NCBI GenBank assembly: GCA_015056945.1
Contig: SVFH01000002.1
Location: 62,001 to 126,000, forward strand
DNA: 64,000 bases
Reading direction: 5' to 3'
Source of the DNA: Lachnospiraceae bacterium
GTDB lineage: Bacteria > Bacillota > Clostridia > Lachnospirales > Lachnospiraceae
Made by a program: the position numbers and the translations under genes. The notes under the pieces are model-generated. The model saw only the letters and a program-made list of their open reading frames with translations. It had not been told where the DNA came from and made no database searches. Below, in pieces: positions 30,873 to 41,253 of the stretch (position 1 is the first letter of the stretch; the number at the start of each line of letters is the position of its first letter).

Positions 30873-32636
30873 CTATGGTAAAAGATATTTCTTTTTATAA
30901 TTTTCTACCGCTTTGACGAAATCAGCGTTATCCGCTGAACGCATCTTTTCAAGATACTGATGTGCCTCCACATCTTCCGTCTCCTGAATTGCACAAATCG
31001 CAATATTGGAACAATGGTCGGAAACACGTTCATAATTGTTCATAATGTCTGCAAGCACGAAGCCCATTTCAATGGTACATTCTCCCTTACGCAGACGGCG
31101 GACATGGCGACTCATCAGCTCATCACTAAGGTCATCAATTACTTCTTCAAGCGGTTCTACGCTTCGTGCCACCTTCTCATCCTGCGTTTCAAGCGCAGAT
31201 ACTGCCGCTACCAGAATATCCTTGATTGCTTTGGCATAAACCTTTAACTCAGCCTCTGCAGATTCTGTGAAACGAAGTTTTTTCTCATTCATTTCCTTCG
31301 CGGAATGTGCCACATTTACCGCATGGTCTCCGATTCGTTCAAGGTCTCCGATACAATGTAACAAAACGGTCAACATGTGACTGTCTTTCTCTGACATGTT
31401 TTTTCCGTTGAGTTTGACCAGATAACTGCCGAGTTCATCTTCGTAACGGTCAAGCAAATCTTCCTGTTCTTTTACGGCTGCCAGCTTCTCATCGCTGTAA
31501 GATTCAAATAAAGCATGCGCCGACAGAAAAGCTTCTTTGGCAAGATTAGCCATATCAAGTGCAGCGTTTCGACACTGCTCCATCGCAAGACCCGGTGTCT
31601 CTAAGAAACGTTCCTCAAGAATAGAAAAGCATCTTTCTTTTCCGGTTTCTTCTTTTTTATCATCGTCCTTAATAGTAAGACACGCTAACTTTTCAAGTAC
31701 CTTTGAAAACGGTAAAAGAATACAGGTTGCTGTTATATTAAACACGGAATGCACAATTGCAATTCCCATCGGTGTTGCGGCTTCGCTAAAGAACGAGAAG
31801 TGCACAAATGCATTTACCGAATAGAACAAAATCAAGAATATCAACGTCCCGATTACATTAAAATACAAATGAATTAATGCAGCACGACGCGCATTCTTAC
31901 TTGCGCCGATACCGGATAAAAGAGCCGTAACACAGGTTCCGATATTCTGTCCCATAATAATAGGAAAAACCACAGAAAATGGAACGGAACCGGTCGCACA
32001 AAGTGCCTGCAAAATACCTACGGATGCCGATGAAGACTGAATAATTGCTGTCAGAATCAAACCGGCAAGAAGCCCAAGCAACGGATGGGAAAACATCGTC
32101 AGAATATTTGTAAACTCCGGTACATCCGCAAGAGGCTTTACGGCAGAACTCATAGCATCCATACCAAACATTAGAACCGCAAAACCGAGTAAAATCGTTC
32201 CGATGTCTTTGATGCGTTCCTTTTTGCTTGCCATCAGAAGAATAATGCCGATAAAAGCCAGAACCGGTGAAAAAGAAGTAGGCTTAAATAACTGCATAAT
32301 CAGATTATCACTTTCAATTCCGACAAGACTCAAGAACCATGATGTAACCGTAGTACCGATATTAGCACCCATGATAATGCCGACTGTCTGCGAAAGCTTC
32401 ATAATTCCCGCATTTACAAATCCGACTACCATGACCGTTGTCGCCGATGATGATTGGATAACACCCGTCACAAGCGCACCAAGCAATACACCTTTGATTG
32501 GATTCGAAGTCATCTTCTCGAGAATTTTTTCCATACGGCCGCCCGATGCTCTGGAAAGTGCATCACCAAGCACCTGCATTCCGTATAAAAATAACGCCAA
32601 GCCACCTAACAAACCTAAGATGTTAAAAATGTCCAT
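30873..32636 (-). CDS. Na/Pi cotransporter family protein with PhoU-like C-terminus
   Basis: GVIQSSSATTVMVVGFVNAG and TAIIQSSSASVGILQAL repeats; C-terminal PhoU-like helices. Confidence 0.92.
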   Translation of the reverse strand: MDIFNILGLLGGLALFLYGMQVLGDALSRASGGRMEKILEKMTSNPIKGVLLGALVTGVIQSSSATTVMVVGFVNAGIMKLSQTVGIIMGANIGTTVTSWFLSLVGIESDNLIMQLFKPTSFSPVLAFIGIILLMASKKERIKDIGTILLGFAVLMFGMDAMSSAVKPLADVPEFTNILTMFSHPLLGLLAGLILTAIIQSSSASVGILQALCATGSVPFSVVFPIIMGQNIGTCVTALLSGIGASKNARRAALIHLYFNVIGTLIFLILFYSVNAFVHFSFFSEAATPMGIAIVHSVFNITATCILLPFSKVLEKLACLTIKDDDKKEETGKERCFSILEERFLETPGLAMEQCRNAALDMANLAKEAFLSAHALFESYSDEKLAAVKEQEDLLDRYEDELGSYLVKLNGKNMSEKDSHMLTVLLHCIGDLERIGDHAVNVAHSAKEMNEKKLRFTESAEAELKVYAKAIKDILVAAVSALETQDEKVARSVEPLEEVIDDLSDELMSRHVRRLRKGECTIEMGFVLADIMNNYERVSDHCSNIAICAIQETEDVEAHQYLEKMRSADNADFVKAVENYKKKYLLP

Positions 32637-32805
32637 TATTGTCTCCTTTTCCGACGATTGCTATGTATTCTCGCAACTTCCGTCTTATATCACTATAATG
32701 GTGCCCTGTAAAATCCATTTTATACGAATGTAAAGAATTTGTAAAATATATTTGCCTTGACAAATTCTTCATATATGAATAGAATTGGGAATAACAGCTG
32801 AATCT

Positions 32806-33025
32806 ATCGACTATGAAGAGGAATAGTACGCATAAAGACGTCCCAGAGAGAGAATCCGCAGGCTGCAAGATTCTTACGCCCCTGATGCCGAACCGGCCTT
32901 GGAGTCCCTGCTAATCACAGGCGTAGCACCGGCGTTAACGGTAAGATGAGTGAATGCAATCGCATTAATTAGGGTGGTATCGCCGAGCTTTTCGGTCCCT
33001 TGGGGACGGGAAGGCTTTTTTTATT
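32806..33025 (+). promoter_or_regulatory. T-box leader (predicted proline-specific) upstream of proS
   Basis: AGTA motif, CAGAGAGAGAA distal-loop-like element, GAACCGGCCTTGGAGT with in-place CCG proline codon candidate, AGGGTGGTATCGCC T-box, GTCCC-TTG-GGGAC terminator and T run. Confidence 0.85.
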
Positions 33026-33026
33026 G

Positions 33027-33336
33027 TACCGGATCACGGAGAAAACTTCCGTTACGGTATATTCCGGTGAAAGTGTATATGTTTTGGTCAGATTCTCTGT
33101 TTGGAAAATTATTTTTCTAAATGTTTCTCCCAAGGATGAATTTAACCTGACGCAAACGGTTCAAAGGAGGCATCCATGCCCCATTGAACCTTCCGACAAC
33201 ATCGTGTTGTCGGCTTGCTGTTTGTGAATCAGAAACATTAAGAAAAATGTAATTCCCCTACACAAAGAAAATCTGACCAAAACATATACACTTCCACCGG
33301 TAAAACATAGGCTTTTCCCCTGTAATCCGATGCATA
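33027..33336 (-). mobile_element. Hairpin element A: ~310-bp MITE-like/structured-RNA element with long terminal inverted repeats
   Basis: CCGGTGAAAGTGTATATGTTTTGGTCAGATT (33064-33094) is the reverse complement, bar one base, of AATCTGACCAAAACATATACACTTCCACCGG (33270-33300); pairing extends in and out; core shared with element B. Confidence 0.75.
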
Positions 33337-33538
33337 AAAAAGCGTCAAGACACAATATCGCTCGCGCGTTACACCTTGAACTTTTAATTTCAAGGAGCAT
33401 ATGATATCGCCTTATTATCTGAAGTACGTTTATTATGTCATTTCATATAATTGAAATAAATATCTTTACCCACGATTCCTTATTTTGGAATTCAAAATTT
33501 TAAATATATTTTTATATTAATAAGAAGGAGAAAGAATC

Positions 33539-34972
33539 ATGGCAGATGACAAGAAATTAGTAGAAGCCATCACATCCATGGACGTGGATTTCGCCCAATG
33601 GTATACGGATGTGGTAAAAAAAGCAGAATTGATTGACTACACCAGTGTGAAAGGCTGTATGGTAATCAAGCCCGCAGGTTATGCAATCTGGGAACTGATT
33701 CAGAGCCAGCTGGATGCACGTTTCAAGGAAACGGGAGTTGAGAACGTATACTTACCTATGTTTATTCCCGAAAGTCTTTTACAGAAGGAAAAAGACCACG
33801 TGGAAGGTTTTGCGCCTGAGGTTGCATGGGTAACACACGGCGGACTTGAGCCTTTACAGGAGAGAATGTGCGTACGTCCTACCTCTGAGACATTGTTCTG
33901 TGATTTCTACGCAAACGAAATCCACTCTTACAGAGACCTTCCCAAGGTATATAACCAGTGGTGCAGCGTTGTCCGTTGGGAAAAGACCACAAGACCGTTC
34001 CTTAGAAGCCGCGAATTCTTATGGCAGGAAGGCCACACGGCACATGCTACCGCAGAAGATGCAGAAGCACGTACCATCCAGATGTTAAATGTATATGCAG
34101 ACTTCCTTGAGAATGTTCTTGCAATTCCCGTAATCAAAGGACAAAAAACCGACAAAGAGAAATTCGCAGGTGCCGTAGCAACCTACACCATCGAAGCCCT
34201 GATGCATGATGGTAAAGCTTTGCAGTCCGGTACCAGCCACAACTTCGGCGACGGTTTCGCCAAAGCCTTCGGTATCCAGTATACATCAAAAGAGAACAAG
34301 CTCGAATATGTACACCAGACTTCCTGGGGTATGACAACAAGATTAATCGGTGCCATCATCATGGTTCATGGTGATAATTCCGGTCTTGTGTTACCTCCCC
34401 GTGTCGCACCCGTACAGGTTGCCATCATTCCTATTCAGCAGAAGAAGGAAGGCGTGCTTGATAAGGCATATGAATTAAAAGAACGCTTAAAAGGCTTCCG
34501 CGTCAAAGTAGACGATACCGACAAATCTCCCGGCTGGAAATTCTCCGAACAGGAAATGCGCGGTATTCCCGTACGTATCGAAATCGGTCCCCGCGACATC
34601 GAGGCAAACAAGGCAATTCTTGTACGTCGTGACAATGGCGAAAAGAAAGAAATCAACCTTGATAACTTAGAGACAGAGATTGCAACCCTTCTTGATACCA
34701 TCCAGGTTGAGATGTTAGAGCGTGCACGTGCTCACAGAGAGGAACACACCTACACTGCAACTGACTATGCAACCTTCCTTGATATCCTTGATAACAAGCC
34801 CGGTTTCGTCAAAGCAATGTGGTGCGGCGAGAGAGCCTGCGAAGACAAGATAAAAGAAGATGCACAGGCAACCAGCCGTTGTATGCCTTTTGAACAGGAA
34901 AAAATCGCAAATACCTGTATTTGCTGTGGAAAACCTGCCGAAAAAATGGTATATTGGGGTAAAGCATATTAA
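33539..34972 (+). CDS. proS: Prolyl-tRNA synthetase
   Basis: [41 protein letters not shown], class II motifs; 477 aa. Confidence 0.96.
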   Translation: MADDKKLVEAITSMDVDFAQWYTDVVKKAELIDYTSVKGCMVIKPAGYAIWELIQSQLDARFKETGVENVYLPMFIPESLLQKEKDHVEGFAPEVAWVTHGGLEPLQERMCVRPTSETLFCDFYANEIHSYRDLPKVYNQWCSVVRWEKTTRPFLRSREFLWQEGHTAHATAEDAEARTIQMLNVYADFLENVLAIPVIKGQKTDKEKFAGAVATYTIEALMHDGKALQSGTSHNFGDGFAKAFGIQYTSKENKLEYVHQTSWGMTTRLIGAIIMVHGDNSGLVLPPRVAPVQVAIIPIQQKKEGVLDKAYELKERLKGFRVKVDDTDKSPGWKFSEQEMRGIPVRIEIGPRDIEANKAILVRRDNGEKKEINLDNLETEIATLLDTIQVEMLERARAHREEHTYTATDYATFLDILDNKPGFVKAMWCGERACEDKIKEDAQATSRCMPFEQEKIANTCICCGKPAEKMVYWGKAY

Positions 34973-35276
34973 TTTCCGGCAAAAATCCGCTTGATGCGGT
35001 GAATACGGAGAGGTACGCATGCCATTTCACTTTTTTGGCTGCTTACGGATGCAAGGTTTTCTAAATGTTTCTGCGGCATCACTTGATAACGGACGCAAAC
35101 GGTCCAAACGTGACATCCATGTCCCGTCGGACCTTCCGACAACATCGTGTTGTCGGATTGCTGAAACAGAGACGAAACATTAAGAAAAGCTATCCTCCGA
35201 CGCAAAGCACAAAAGCGAAATGGCATGCGCACCTCTCCTTACACAACAATAAAGGCGAAATTTTATAGGAAATTAA
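34970..35276 (-). mobile_element. Hairpin element B: ~307-bp homologue of element A
   Basis: TTAATTTCC (34970) ... GGAAATTAA (35276) ends; GGAGAGGTACGCATGCCATTTC pairs with GAAATGGCATGCGCACCTCTCC; conserved core with element A. Confidence 0.75.
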
Positions 35277-35332
35277 TTTTAACTTATAATATCTTTTAAT
35301 ATTTTAAAATGAATTGAAGAAGGAGAAATGAA

Positions 35333-36526
35333 ATGAACGTTTTAGTTATTAACTGTGGTAGCTCATCTTTGAAGTATCAGTTGATTAACAGCGATACGGA
35401 AGCTGTTCTTGCAAAAGGTCTCTGCGAGAGAATCGGTGCTGCAGGCTCAGTGCTTAAGCACACACCCGCAGGCGGAGACAAGGTGGAAATCGAATCTCCG
35501 ATGCCCAATCACACACAGGCAATCCAGCTTGTTATTAACGCTTTGACCGATGCAAATCACGGCGTTGTTAAGAGCCTTGATGAAATCGACGCAGTAGGTC
35601 ACCGTATCGTACACGGTGGTGAGAAGTTCGCTTCCTCTACCATCATCACAGACGAAGTACTTGCAGCAATTGAAGAATGCAATGACCTTGCACCCCTTCA
35701 CAACCCTGCAAACTTAATCGGCATCAACGCTTGTAAGGAAATTATGCCCAACGTTCCCATGGTTGCAGTATTCGATACCGCCTTCCATCAGACAATGCCT
35801 GAGAAGGCTTATCTCTACGGACTTCCTTACGAATACTATGAGAAATACAAAATCCGCCGTTACGGTTTCCACGGTACAAGCCATGATTTCGTTTCTGCAC
35901 GTGCAGCACAGATTCTTGGCAAAGACCGCAAAGATTTAAAGATTATCGTTTGCCACTTAGGAAACGGTGCAAGTATCTCTGCTGTTGACCACGGCAAGTG
36001 TGTTGACACCAGTATGGGTCTTACCCCGCTCGAAGGTCTTATCATGGGAACACGTTCCGGTGACTTAGACCCCGCAATCATCGAGTTCATCGCAAACAAA
36101 GAGAATTTGTCCAGCGCAGAGATTAACAATATCTTAAATAAAAAATCCGGTGTATTCGGTCTCTCCGGCGGCGTATCCAGCGACTTCCGTGATTTATCAA
36201 ATGCCATGGACGAAGGCAATGCCCTCGCAAAAGCCGCATTAGAAACATATTCCTACCGTGTAGCTAAATACATCGGTTCTTACGCAGCTGCAATGAACGG
36301 TGTAGATGTAATTGCTTTCACTGCAGGTATCGGCGAGAACGATGCACGTGTTCGCGAAATGGTTGGTCAGTACTTAGGCTACTTGGGCGCCAGCATTGAT
36401 CCCGTTAAAAACAAAGTACGCGGCGAAGAAACTATTCTCTCCGCAGAAGGTGATAAAGTAACCGTTATGATCGTTCCTACCAACGAAGAACTTGCAATCG
36501 CAAGAGAAACCGTTCGTCTGGTATAA
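35333..36526 (+). CDS. ackA: Acetate kinase
   Basis: [31 protein letters not shown]; 397 aa. Confidence 0.97.
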   Translation: MNVLVINCGSSSLKYQLINSDTEAVLAKGLCERIGAAGSVLKHTPAGGDKVEIESPMPNHTQAIQLVINALTDANHGVVKSLDEIDAVGHRIVHGGEKFASSTIITDEVLAAIEECNDLAPLHNPANLIGINACKEIMPNVPMVAVFDTAFHQTMPEKAYLYGLPYEYYEKYKIRRYGFHGTSHDFVSARAAQILGKDRKDLKIIVCHLGNGASISAVDHGKCVDTSMGLTPLEGLIMGTRSGDLDPAIIEFIANKENLSSAEINNILNKKSGVFGLSGGVSSDFRDLSNAMDEGNALAKAALETYSYRVAKYIGSYAAAMNGVDVIAFTAGIGENDARVREMVGQYLGYLGASIDPVKNKVRGEETILSAEGDKVTVMIVPTNEELAIARETVRLV

Positions 36527-36565
36527 AAATCGTCTTATCGGACCGGTAAAATAATGCAATTTAAA

Positions 36566-36609
36566 AATACCTCACACATTCTAAGAAATGTGAGAGGTAT
36601 TTTTTTTGA
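36566..36609 (+). terminator. Rho-independent terminator of ackA
   Basis: AATACCTCACA-cattctaagaaa-TGTGAGAGGTATTTTTTTT. Confidence 0.9.
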
Positions 36610-36722
36610 TGCCAATTGTTCCCTGTCAAAAATACAATAAATGGAGTTTTCTATAAAAATGTGTTAAAATATTTAAGATATTTATAAATGCTGACGTTTT
36701 TGGGGCTACATTTAAGGATACT

Positions 36723-38168
36723 ATGAGGAGAAAAAAGATGGATTCAAACTCAGTTCAATCAGATAAAAATGGAAAATCCGGGGACTTGGAAGTGAAAAAG
36801 TGGTTGCGGAAGTATATTTTTACAGTAGAGAACCTTATTTGTCTGGCAGGCTTTTTACTTTCGATAGGCGGATACTATTTTACGGATTTTGACTTTTTTC
36901 AGAATCTGAATCTTGTGCTTTCATTTGTTTTTGTGGTATATGCAGGTTTTAGCTCTTGCATTAAGGTAACCAAATCAGAAGAAGATGACGATATTCTGAA
37001 ACCAACTATTTTACCGGGAGTAATTCTTCTGATTCTTGGTGATTTGCTCTGGATGGCGACCGGTTTGCACACTGTTTCAGAAATTTTACTACTGCCCCAT
37101 TCCCTTGAAAGCGCTTGTATCCGCGTGTTGACGGATACAATTTTACCTTTTTTTGATATTCCGTCACATTCCGCGTCCGATATTGCCTATACCATCAAAG
37201 ATTTTCTTTTTAACCTGTGTACTCTCGGACTATTGATTACTCTCGATATTTTGTTGCTGATTTCTGTCATAAAAAACAGACGCCTCACAGGTGAAAAACC
37301 GGAGTATACCGTCAAATGGGGCATTCTTGCTGGAATTCGATATCTGGCCGGCGTTTACCAGCTGGTATTTTTGATACTCATTCCTTCCCTTATGGTGGAA
37401 GGTTTTTTGGATCCGAATACCGGATTATTTCCGGATGACTATAATCACGGCATTCCGTTCTTTGTGATATCTCCGCTGTTTTTATTCAGCTTTGTTTATA
37501 TTGTCTTCTGTAAGTATTTTTTTAAAGAGTCCAAAAAACGTGATGTCGGTATTGCAGTATCACTGTTGCCCTTTTTGTTTGTGATGGCAACGGCAATCAT
37601 CACCGACTCCGTAGATAATTTCACAGACCTGTATCAAAACGGTTCCACAGGTGTAATGTTGTATTTGTATGCGGCGAGGGATCTGATTCTGCTCCTTTTT
37701 ACAGCAGCCGGAATGATAGTGGCCGTCTTTGCCAAACGCATTCCTGCCATTAGGCTGATGCTTGCCTTTTATGCTCTCATTTATTTACTCACGATGTTTA
37801 GTTTGCCGGAATATTGGATTGTAAAAGATATTATAGACCGGAGGCAAACGGAAGATTATATCGCCAGTGATAATCTTGATTATCCAACATACGGATATGG
37901 GACAACGATGATTGTCGAAGCCAGCTCCGATGCAACACCCGCAATCATAACGTTATTGGATGAAATGGATGAGACCGAATGGCAGGAATGCTTGGAATAT
38001 TTGGAAATGAAAAAACAGGGAAGTGGACCTGTTTGTACTACATGCGAGTTTCATTATAAATATGAATGGCTGAATTGTCATTATCAGGAAGAAACGTACG
38101 GCAATTTGTCACGTGCAAGGTCAATAAAAATAATTCAAGAGAAGTTAAACGAAATAAATGAGAATTAA
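36723..38168 (+). CDS. Multi-pass membrane protein of unknown function
   Basis: 481 aa ORF with about 10 hydrophobic segments, soluble C-terminus. Confidence 0.65.
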   Translation: MRRKKMDSNSVQSDKNGKSGDLEVKKWLRKYIFTVENLICLAGFLLSIGGYYFTDFDFFQNLNLVLSFVFVVYAGFSSCIKVTKSEEDDDILKPTILPGVILLILGDLLWMATGLHTVSEILLLPHSLESACIRVLTDTILPFFDIPSHSASDIAYTIKDFLFNLCTLGLLITLDILLLISVIKNRRLTGEKPEYTVKWGILAGIRYLAGVYQLVFLILIPSLMVEGFLDPNTGLFPDDYNHGIPFFVISPLFLFSFVYIVFCKYFFKESKKRDVGIAVSLLPFLFVMATAIITDSVDNFTDLYQNGSTGVMLYLYAARDLILLLFTAAGMIVAVFAKRIPAIRLMLAFYALIYLLTMFSLPEYWIVKDIIDRRQTEDYIASDNLDYPTYGYGTTMIVEASSDATPAIITLLDEMDETEWQECLEYLEMKKQGSGPVCTTCEFHYKYEWLNCHYQEETYGNLSRARSIKIIQEKLNEINEN

Positions 38169-38170
38169 GA

Positions 38171-38202
38171 AAAGGACTGCAATTGCAGTCCTTCTTTTAT
38201 CT
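38171..38202. terminator. Bidirectional intrinsic terminator
   Basis: AAGGACTGCAATTGCAGTCCTT between convergent genes. Confidence 0.8.
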
Positions 38203-38213
38203 CTTCTGTCTCT

Positions 38214-39581
38214 CTAATACTCTTTTCCTTCCAGACCCATCTTCTTCATCATGCGACCGATTTCGAAATAGATTCTCTCTTCATCCATTGTGAGAATTTC
38301 ACGGTTCTTCATGGTGATTTTGCCATCTATGATGACCGTCTCCACTTCGGAACCGTTTGCGGAATATGCAAGTGCTGCAACAAGGTTGTTGTTTGGCTGC
38401 ATCGAAGGTGTTTTTAAGTTCAAAATGGCAAGATCTGCTTTTTTACCGACTTCGATGCTTCCGATAGCGTCTTCCATGCGAAGCGCCCTGGCACCGCTTA
38501 TCGTCGCCATTTCAAAGCCTTCTTTCGCGCTTACACACTGTGCGGTTTTGGCGGTTCCCTTATGAATTAAGGATAAAAGGCGAAGCTCCGAAAACATATT
38601 CAACGCATTGTTGCTTGCCGCACCATCGGTACCGAGGCAAACATTCACGCCTGATTCCATCATCTTAGCCACCGGTGCAAAACCATTACCAAGCTTCATA
38701 TTGCTTGCCGGATTGGTCACAACGCTTACATTCTTTTCTTTCATAATCTGCATGTCTTCCGGAGTCGCATAGACACAATGTGCCGCAATCGTCGGATTCT
38801 CAAACAAACCTGCACGGTCAGCAAGTGCAATCGGCGTACATCCGTACTGCTTGAAGCAGTTCTCAATCTCAGTCGCACTTTCCGACAAATGAATATGGAT
38901 TCCCATGTCATTTTTCTTGGCTTCTTCTGCCACAATACGCATAAAAGCTTCATCACAGGTATAAGGCGCATGGGGTCCTAAGAAAAAGGACAGTCTGTCG
39001 CAATCTTTGGCTGCATCCCGCTCTTCATATGCCTGACGCAAACGCATCGCGCCCGCCTCATCATTTCCGTTTCCGACCAAACCTCTGGATATCACGGCAC
39101 GCATACCGGATTCTTTAACCGCGCGGGTTGTCTGATGGATATTCATCTGCATATCGTTAAAACAGGTTGTTCCGCTCTTCATCATCTCTAAGATGGCAAG
39201 GTTTGCGCCCCAGTAAGCATCCTCGTCCGTCATCGCATCCTCAATCGGAGAAATGGTTCCAAACAACCAGTCCGTAAAAGCAAGATCATCCGCCACATTT
39301 CTCATAAAAGCCATGTAAGAATGCGTATGGGCATTCACCATACCGGGAATTAACAGGCGGTCGGTACCGTCAATGATTTCATCAGCATCTGTGCCGCAAT
39401 TCTTCGCTTCGCCGTACGCATCCACGCCGGAATTCGTCACTTCCACACCGCAAGAACTTCCTTCGCATAATACAATTTCAGAAATCTTATCATCCTCGAT
39501 TCTGACATCCGCTTTTTTTACTACATATTTCTTCTCTGCATCCGGCAACACCGCCAGGATATTTCTAATCAGAATACTCAT
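38214..39581 (-). CDS. Amidohydrolase (MTA/SAH deaminase / chlorohydrolase family)
   Basis: LIPGMVNAHTHSYMAFMR; AAHCVYATPEDM; CLGTDGAASNN. Confidence 0.88.
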   Translation of the reverse strand: MSILIRNILAVLPDAEKKYVVKKADVRIEDDKISEIVLCEGSSCGVEVTNSGVDAYGEAKNCGTDADEIIDGTDRLLIPGMVNAHTHSYMAFMRNVADDLAFTDWLFGTISPIEDAMTDEDAYWGANLAILEMMKSGTTCFNDMQMNIHQTTRAVKESGMRAVISRGLVGNGNDEAGAMRLRQAYEERDAAKDCDRLSFFLGPHAPYTCDEAFMRIVAEEAKKNDMGIHIHLSESATEIENCFKQYGCTPIALADRAGLFENPTIAAHCVYATPEDMQIMKEKNVSVVTNPASNMKLGNGFAPVAKMMESGVNVCLGTDGAASNNALNMFSELRLLSLIHKGTAKTAQCVSAKEGFEMATISGARALRMEDAIGSIEVGKKADLAILNLKTPSMQPNNNLVAALAYSANGSEVETVIIDGKITMKNREILTMDEERIYFEIGRMMKKMGLEGKEY

Positions 39582-39726
39582 ATTACCTATTCCTTTCTGT
39601 CACTCGTTTCTATCTCTGTATATTCCGCGCCGATGGCGCGACAATGTTCTCTTTTATTCAGACAGTTCATTATACCATAGATTACCGGGGATTTTGTAGA
39701 CCCTTTTCCCTAGTTTGGACCTTTAG

Positions 39727-40150
39727 GGTACACTTACGCCAGGGCTGTATGTACCTTTTTGCTTGTTTTGGGCTTTTTAGGTACACTTGTGCTGCGGCTG
39801 TGTGTTCCTTTTTGCTTGCTTTGGGCTTTTTAGGTACACTTGTGCTGCGGCTGTGTGTTCCCTTTTTCTTGTTTTGGGCTTTTGGGGTACACTTGTGCCG
39901 CGGCTGTATATACCTTTTTTCTTGTTTTGGGCTTTTTAGGTACACTTGTGCCGCGGCTGTATGTACCTTTTTGCTTGGTTTGGGCTTTTTAGGTACACTT
40001 GTGCCGCGGCTGTGTGTTCCCTTTTTCTTGCTTTGGGCTTTTTAGGTACACTTGTGCCGCAGCTGTGTGTTCCCTTTTTCTTGTTTTGAGCTTTTTAGGT
40101 ACACTTGTGCCGGGGCTGTGTGTTCCCTTTTTCTTAGTTTTGCTGATTTG
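39727..40150. repeat. Tandem repeat, exact 53-bp period, 8 copies
   Basis: GGTACAC anchor at 39727, 39780, 39833, 39886, 39939, 39992, 40045, 40098. Confidence 0.97.
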
Positions 40151-40209
40151 GGGAAACTTTCCGAAACAAAGCAACCATATTCCCTGCCGCGACATCCGAA
40201 TAGTGTGTA

Positions 40210-40272
40210 GGATTGAGACTGCGCACCCTTAGCGGAGCGGAGCTTTTTATTGCATAGGTATTTCCTATGCAA
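40210..40272. repeat. Dispersed REP-like repeat, copy 3 (partial)
   Basis: GACTGCGCACCCTTAGCGGAGCGGAGCTTTTTATTGCATAGGTATTTCCTATGCAA. Confidence 0.75.
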
Positions 40273-40306
40273 TAAAAAAGCGAAAGCACATCTGCACTTT
40301 CGCTTA
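40273..40306 (-). terminator. Rho-independent terminator downstream of tRNA-Ser
   Basis: GCGAAAGTGCAGATGTGCTTTCGC-TTTTTT on minus strand. Confidence 0.85.
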
Positions 40307-40315
40307 ATTCTTGAA

Positions 40316-40403
40316 CGGAGAAAGAGGGATTTGAACCCTCGCGCCGCGTGAACGACCTACACCCTTAGCAGGGGCGCCTCTTCAGCCTCTTGAGTATTTC
40401 TCC
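40316..40403 (-). tRNA. tRNA-Ser (anticodon GCT)
   Basis: GGAGAAA acceptor/TTTCTCCG, GGTTCAAATCC T-loop, long variable arm, anticodon loop CTGCTAA; CCA not encoded. Confidence 0.95.
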
Positions 40404-40558
40404 AAGTCTGTAGTTCTTCAAACATACACGATATAATTGTTTCTACGCCACATGACGCAAAAACAATTATATTATATGAACAGCGGATTGTCAATAACAA
40501 TTTCGCTCACTTTTTATTTTTATCCTTATTGTATCCAATCCTTTATTTAAATATCCGC

Positions 40559-41206
40559 CTATCTCTTTAAACCGATTAAAATTCCGATTCCTGCAAAGAG
40601 AAGCCCAAGACCAAACAATGCAGCACTTATTATCATCATGCTTCGCGCATTCCCGCTGTCATACGGCATCACCATGTACGGACACACATATGCTTCCGCT
40701 TCCTGTTCACTAATTCCAAAGTCCCCACTAATATATTCAACAAGAAATTCCTTCTCATCTTTTTTCATTTTTCGGAGATATCCGTCCAATTCGATTGAGG
40801 GTTCCGGAAATTCTGCATTTTCATCAAGCATATACCACCAGTCGCGACTTTTATCTACTGCATTATCATATGGCTCATACCCTTCTGAAAGATTCACCAT
40901 AACACCAACATATTCTTTGATATGTATGCCGCTCTCATCTTCTACCAAATTCGGAATCATATATGCTCTTGACTGCTCAACATTCGTATCTTCATCATAA
41001 ACATAATAAAAATAATCATATATAAAATCCAGCTTCGTAGACACATGCGTTCCCTCATCTAATTCGGACCAATCTGTTGAAGCATACAAGTCTACCGCAG
41101 GTGTAAATAAAATAATGACATTACGCAAGGTAAAAATAAAAATTCCAATACTAAATAAAATAAATAAAATACCTGCTATGGTCAAACGGTTAAAAAAACG
41201 AAGCAT
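40559..41206 (-). CDS. Membrane protein of unknown function (two TM, extracytoplasmic middle domain)
   Basis: Hydrophobic N- and C-termini around a soluble acidic domain. Confidence 0.6.
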   Translation of the reverse strand: MLRFFNRLTIAGILFILFSIGIFIFTLRNVIILFTPAVDLYASTDWSELDEGTHVSTKLDFIYDYFYYVYDEDTNVEQSRAYMIPNLVEDESGIHIKEYVGVMVNLSEGYEPYDNAVDKSRDWWYMLDENAEFPEPSIELDGYLRKMKKDEKEFLVEYISGDFGISEQEAEAYVCPYMVMPYDSGNARSMMIISAALFGLGLLFAGIGILIGLKR

Positions 41207-41253
41207 TTCCTTTCATTCCTCCTATGTGTCTCCATAAAGTCTTCTTTATATCT

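Noticed and set aside
33027-33336. Element A as part of the T-box structure
   Set aside because: The T-box already has its own terminator ending near 33025, and a homologous element B lies downstream of proS without a T-box.
33161-33400. ORFs within the hairpin elements (33161-33400 minus, 34969-35232 minus, 33000-33227 plus)
   Set aside because: They span the inverted-repeat arms, are not shared between elements A and B as conserved proteins, and lack clear RBS; the elements look RNA- or DNA-structured rather than coding.
39644-40232. ORFs on both strands across the 53-bp array (for example 39644-40045 plus, 39682-39945 minus)
   Set aside because: Period is not a multiple of 3, the ORFs exist because the repeat lacks stops, and no convincing RBS was seen.
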